Assembly: GCA_037443205.1 (NCBI GenBank)
Contig: JBBIOU010000017.1
Coordinates: 1 to 64,000 of the forward strand
Direction: 5' to 3'
Origin: JBBIOU01 sp037443205
GTDB lineage: Bacteria; Bacteroidota; Bacteroidia; Flavobacteriales_D; UBA2798
Length of the DNA stretch: 64,000 bases
Shown piece after piece: positions 61,660-64,000 of the stretch. A program made the position numbers and the translations under genes. The notes beneath the pieces are model-generated. The model saw only the letters and a list, made by a program, of their open reading frames with translations. It did no database searches and was not told the origin of the DNA. Within the stretch, counting starts at the first letter, position 1. Every line of letters starts with the position of its first letter.

Positions 61660-63228
61660 ATGACTGGCAGAATTATCATTGGGTTTTTATCGGTTTTGAT
61701 TATTTTACCGATTGTGTTGATTTTTTATAAAATTATTGTTGCCCCGCAAACAAATACCGAATTATTATGGTTAAAATTTGGTAAAAATGAATTGCTGAAT
61801 ACCCTTTTATTGTTGACTGCAACCCTCTTTATTTCGCTTATTACCGGTGTAATATCTGCCTGGCTCGTTAGCCGTTATAGTTTTTACGGCAGCAAACACT
61901 TCTCGTGGTTGCTGGCTATGCCCCTTGCCATTCCTGCATACATTATGGCTTATACCCAGCAAGGTACTTATGGTTATACCGGTAGTATTAGCACATTTTT
62001 CAGGAATACGTTGGGCACTGATTTTAGCATAAGTTTTATGAACATGACGGGATTAATTATTGTATTAAGCATGGTATTGTATCCTTATATTTATCTGGCT
62101 GCTCGGGCAAATTTTACCAAACAATCGGTCTCGTATATCTACGCTGCACAAAGCTTGCGAAAAAACAGTTTGTGGATCTTTATCAATGTTGCCACTCCTT
62201 TGGCCCGGCCGGCTATTGTTGCCGGATGCTTATTGGTATGCATGGAAGTACTGAATGATTATGGTGCCGCTTCATATTTGGGCGTTAAAACATTTACAAC
62301 GGCTATTTTTGGATTGTGGGAATATGATTTAAATGTAGCCGTAGTACTTTCATTCTGGCTGGTATTGTTTGTATTGGTAATTGTAAGCATAGAAAACTAC
62401 CTGCGCAAAAATAAAAGATACATCGCTCAACCCATGAGCAACAAGCTTGAAGTTATTGAATTAAAAGGTAAAAAAAATATGTTCGCTTTTTTATTTTGTT
62501 TTACCCTATTACTATTTACATTTTTTATTCCTGTATTGCAATTATTGATTTGGACATTTAAAACATGGAGTAAAGTTGTTGCCAATAATTTTGCTCAAAC
62601 AGTATGGAATAGCTTTGTGCTAGGTTTTTGGGCTACACTGTTTATACTTGCAATAGCAATGTTTATAGGCTACATCAATTACACAACTACACGAAAAAAC
62701 AATTTACTAAGTAACATAAGCGGAATAGGTTACGCCATACCGGGAACTGTGATTGCCGTTGTAGTAATGCTCATACCTAAGCAATTAACCGATATATTTA
62801 GCGAAAACAGTTATATATACGAATTATTTTTTACCGGAAGTTTTATACTATTAATTTATGCTTACATAGTAAGATTTTATGCCGTAGGCAAACAAAATAT
62901 AGAATCGGGATTTGAGTCTTATTCTGATTCACTGCACCTGGCATCGCGCTCATTAGGTGCATCTACTATAAAAACATTTTTTATGATTCACTTGCCCATG
63001 TTAAAAAACACCCTGATCATATCAGCTATACTCATATTTGTGGATGTAATTAAAGAATTGCCACTAACTTTGATACTTAGACCATTTAACTTTAATACCC
63101 TGGCAACAAAAGCATACGATTATGCTAAAATAAATGAATCGGTAGCCGAAGCTGCACCCGCATCGCTTTTGATAATTGCTTTAGGTATTATACCGGTGTT
63201 TATTCTTAATAAATATTTAAGTAAATAA
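61660..63228 (+). CDS. fbpB: ABC transporter permease, FbpB type (iron(III))
   Basis: 522 residues with about 12 transmembrane helices in two fused permease halves. Each half has the EAA-like loop that contacts the ATPase: AQSLRKNSLWIFINVATPLARPAI and ASRSLGASTIKTFFMIHLPML. This fused arrangement is typical of FbpB/SfuB ferric iron permeases, though thiamine or phosphonate permeases are built alike. The binding protein is not in the window. The stop overlaps the ATPase start by one base. Confidence 0.85.
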   Translation: MTGRIIIGFLSVLIILPIVLIFYKIIVAPQTNTELLWLKFGKNELLNTLLLLTATLFISLITGVISAWLVSRYSFYGSKHFSWLLAMPLAIPAYIMAYTQQGTYGYTGSISTFFRNTLGTDFSISFMNMTGLIIVLSMVLYPYIYLAARANFTKQSVSYIYAAQSLRKNSLWIFINVATPLARPAIVAGCLLVCMEVLNDYGAASYLGVKTFTTAIFGLWEYDLNVAVVLSFWLVLFVLVIVSIENYLRKNKRYIAQPMSNKLEVIELKGKKNMFAFLFCFTLLLFTFFIPVLQLLIWTFKTWSKVVANNFAQTVWNSFVLGFWATLFILAIAMFIGYINYTTTRKNNLLSNISGIGYAIPGTVIAVVVMLIPKQLTDIFSENSYIYELFFTGSFILLIYAYIVRFYAVGKQNIESGFESYSDSLHLASRSLGASTIKTFFMIHLPMLKNTLIISAILIFVDVIKELPLTLILRPFNFNTLATKAYDYAKINESVAEAAPASLLIIALGIIPVFILNKYLSK

Positions 63229-64000
63229 TGATTTTACGTGTAGAAAATATATCATACAGTTACCGCTATGACGATGCCATTAAAAACATTTCGTTTGAAC
63301 AAAACAAACACGAAACAATTGCCATACTGGGCGAAAGCGGATCGGGCAAAACAACCTTATTAAAAATTATTGCAGGTTTTATAAAACCACATACCGGACA
63401 GATAACACTTGAAGACAAAATTTTATGTAATCAAAAAACATTTATTAAACCCGAAAAAAGAAACATAGGGCTGGTTTTTCAGGATATTGCTTTGTTTCCG
63501 CATTTATCGGTAAAAAAAAATATAGCTTTTGGGATGCCACAAAAAAATTTGCCGGATATTGAATACTATCTTAAACTAATCGGCATGGAAGAATATATAA
63601 ATCGCTATCCGCACCAACTCTCGGGGGGGCAGCAGCAACGTGTAGCCTTAGCCAGGGCACTGGCCGCCAAACCCGGATTACTTTTACTCGATGAACCCTT
63701 TAGCAGTTTAGACAATACTTTAAAAATACAAATGCGCAAAGAAGTGAAACAAATTTTACAACAAACACAAATACCCGCCATAATTGTTACACATGATATG
63801 AATGATTGCACCGACCTGGCAGATAAAATACTCGTATTAAAATCGGGACACGTTTTGCAGTTCGATTACATTAAAAATATTTATAACCATCCGGCAGATG
63901 AATACACCGCCAGGTTATTTGGTAAAATAAATATGCTGACATCAGATTTTATAAACAAATATTTTAAATTAAACTTAAATGCGATGAACAACTATATTGT
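63228..64000 (+). CDS. fbpC: ABC transporter ATP-binding protein, FbpC type (partial, runs off the right edge)
   Basis: 257 codons visible, still open at 64000. Walker A GESGSGKTT (35-43), Q-loop VFQDIALFPHLSV, signature LSGGQQQRVALARAL, Walker B LLLLDEPFSSLD, switch His in IVTHDMNDC. TARLFGKIN marks the start of the extra C-terminal domain of the spermidine/iron type. Coupled with the permease by TAATG overlap. It powers import by ATP hydrolysis at the inner membrane. Confidence 0.88.
   Translation, partial: MILRVENISYSYRYDDAIKNISFEQNKHETIAILGESGSGKTTLLKIIAGFIKPHTGQITLEDKILCNQKTFIKPEKRNIGLVFQDIALFPHLSVKKNIAFGMPQKNLPDIEYYLKLIGMEEYINRYPHQLSGGQQQRVALARALAAKPGLLLLDEPFSSLDNTLKIQMRKEVKQILQQTQIPAIIVTHDMNDCTDLADKILVLKSGHVLQFDYIKNIYNHPADEYTARLFGKINMLTSDFINKYFKLNLNAMNNYI

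Overview
The window is AT-rich chromosomal DNA from a member of the Bacteroidota. The evidence is consistent: several secreted proteins end in type IX secretion (T9SS) sorting domains; there are RHS proteins of the Bacteroidota type (DYSPFG...RYGF...ERDDE...DPRLGR signature), Omp28-like lipoproteins, a DUF3467 gene beside rpoC, TPR/outer-membrane-barrel pairs, and promoter-like TAnnTTTG boxes. No genus can be named from the sequence alone. No rRNA, CRISPR array, transposase or phage gene was seen.

Layout. (1) 1-2465 and 14.6-22.4 kb are accessory regions. Both carry orphan C-terminal tips of RHS polymorphic toxins, all on the minus strand. Four are complete tips (1410-2465, 17183-18559, 19423-20748, 21310-22335); a fifth runs off the left edge. 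Each complete tip has a different C-terminal domain and is followed at once by a small gene for an exported or membrane protein, a probable immunity gene. Two tips carry HExxH metalloprotease motifs. A direct repeat of about 520 bp (1-522 and 18349-18869), a 34-nt palindromic insertion inside both copies, and a chimeric XRE/Mrr-like remnant show heavy recombination. (2) 2.9-14.3 kb holds chromosomal genes: a secreted M43 metalloprotease, an SDR, a TrkA-type K+ regulator, a Cys/Met PLP enzyme, a GT2 glycosyltransferase, an FtsE-like ATPase, and a divergent TPR/outer-membrane-barrel pair. (3) 22.5-36.4 kb is the ancestral translation/transcription block, read leftwards: tRNA-Thr(UGU)-Tyr-Gly-Thr(GGU)-tuf-tRNA-Trp-secE-nusG-rplK-rplA-rplJ-rplL-rpoB-rpoC, then DUF3467. 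It has a clear promoter, an rplL-rpoB attenuator-like hairpin and a terminator after rpoC. (4) 36.6-47.2 kb holds an RNA methyltransferase, an FAD oxidoreductase, a zinc-less sirtuin, T9SS and thiol-redox envelope proteins, comF and an aminotransferase. (5) 47.4-55.4 kb is a MarR-led fatty-acid beta-oxidation operon of the fadN-fadA-fadE type. It is interrupted by a nucleotidyltransferase gene pair and a secreted protein of unknown function. (6) 55.4-64 kb has an unknown protein, an M1 aminopeptidase lipoprotein, two tandem POT peptide transporters and the start of an Fbp-type ABC importer operon.

Two signals look least described. One is a dispersed intergenic element of about 100-150 nt found four times (2538, 7705, 14524, 36513). 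It has three potential stems and a long-range pairing that is kept by a compensatory change in one copy. The other is the RHS tip array itself: toxin tips without their RHS barrel, each paired with an envelope-targeted partner, lying directly downstream of rpoBC.
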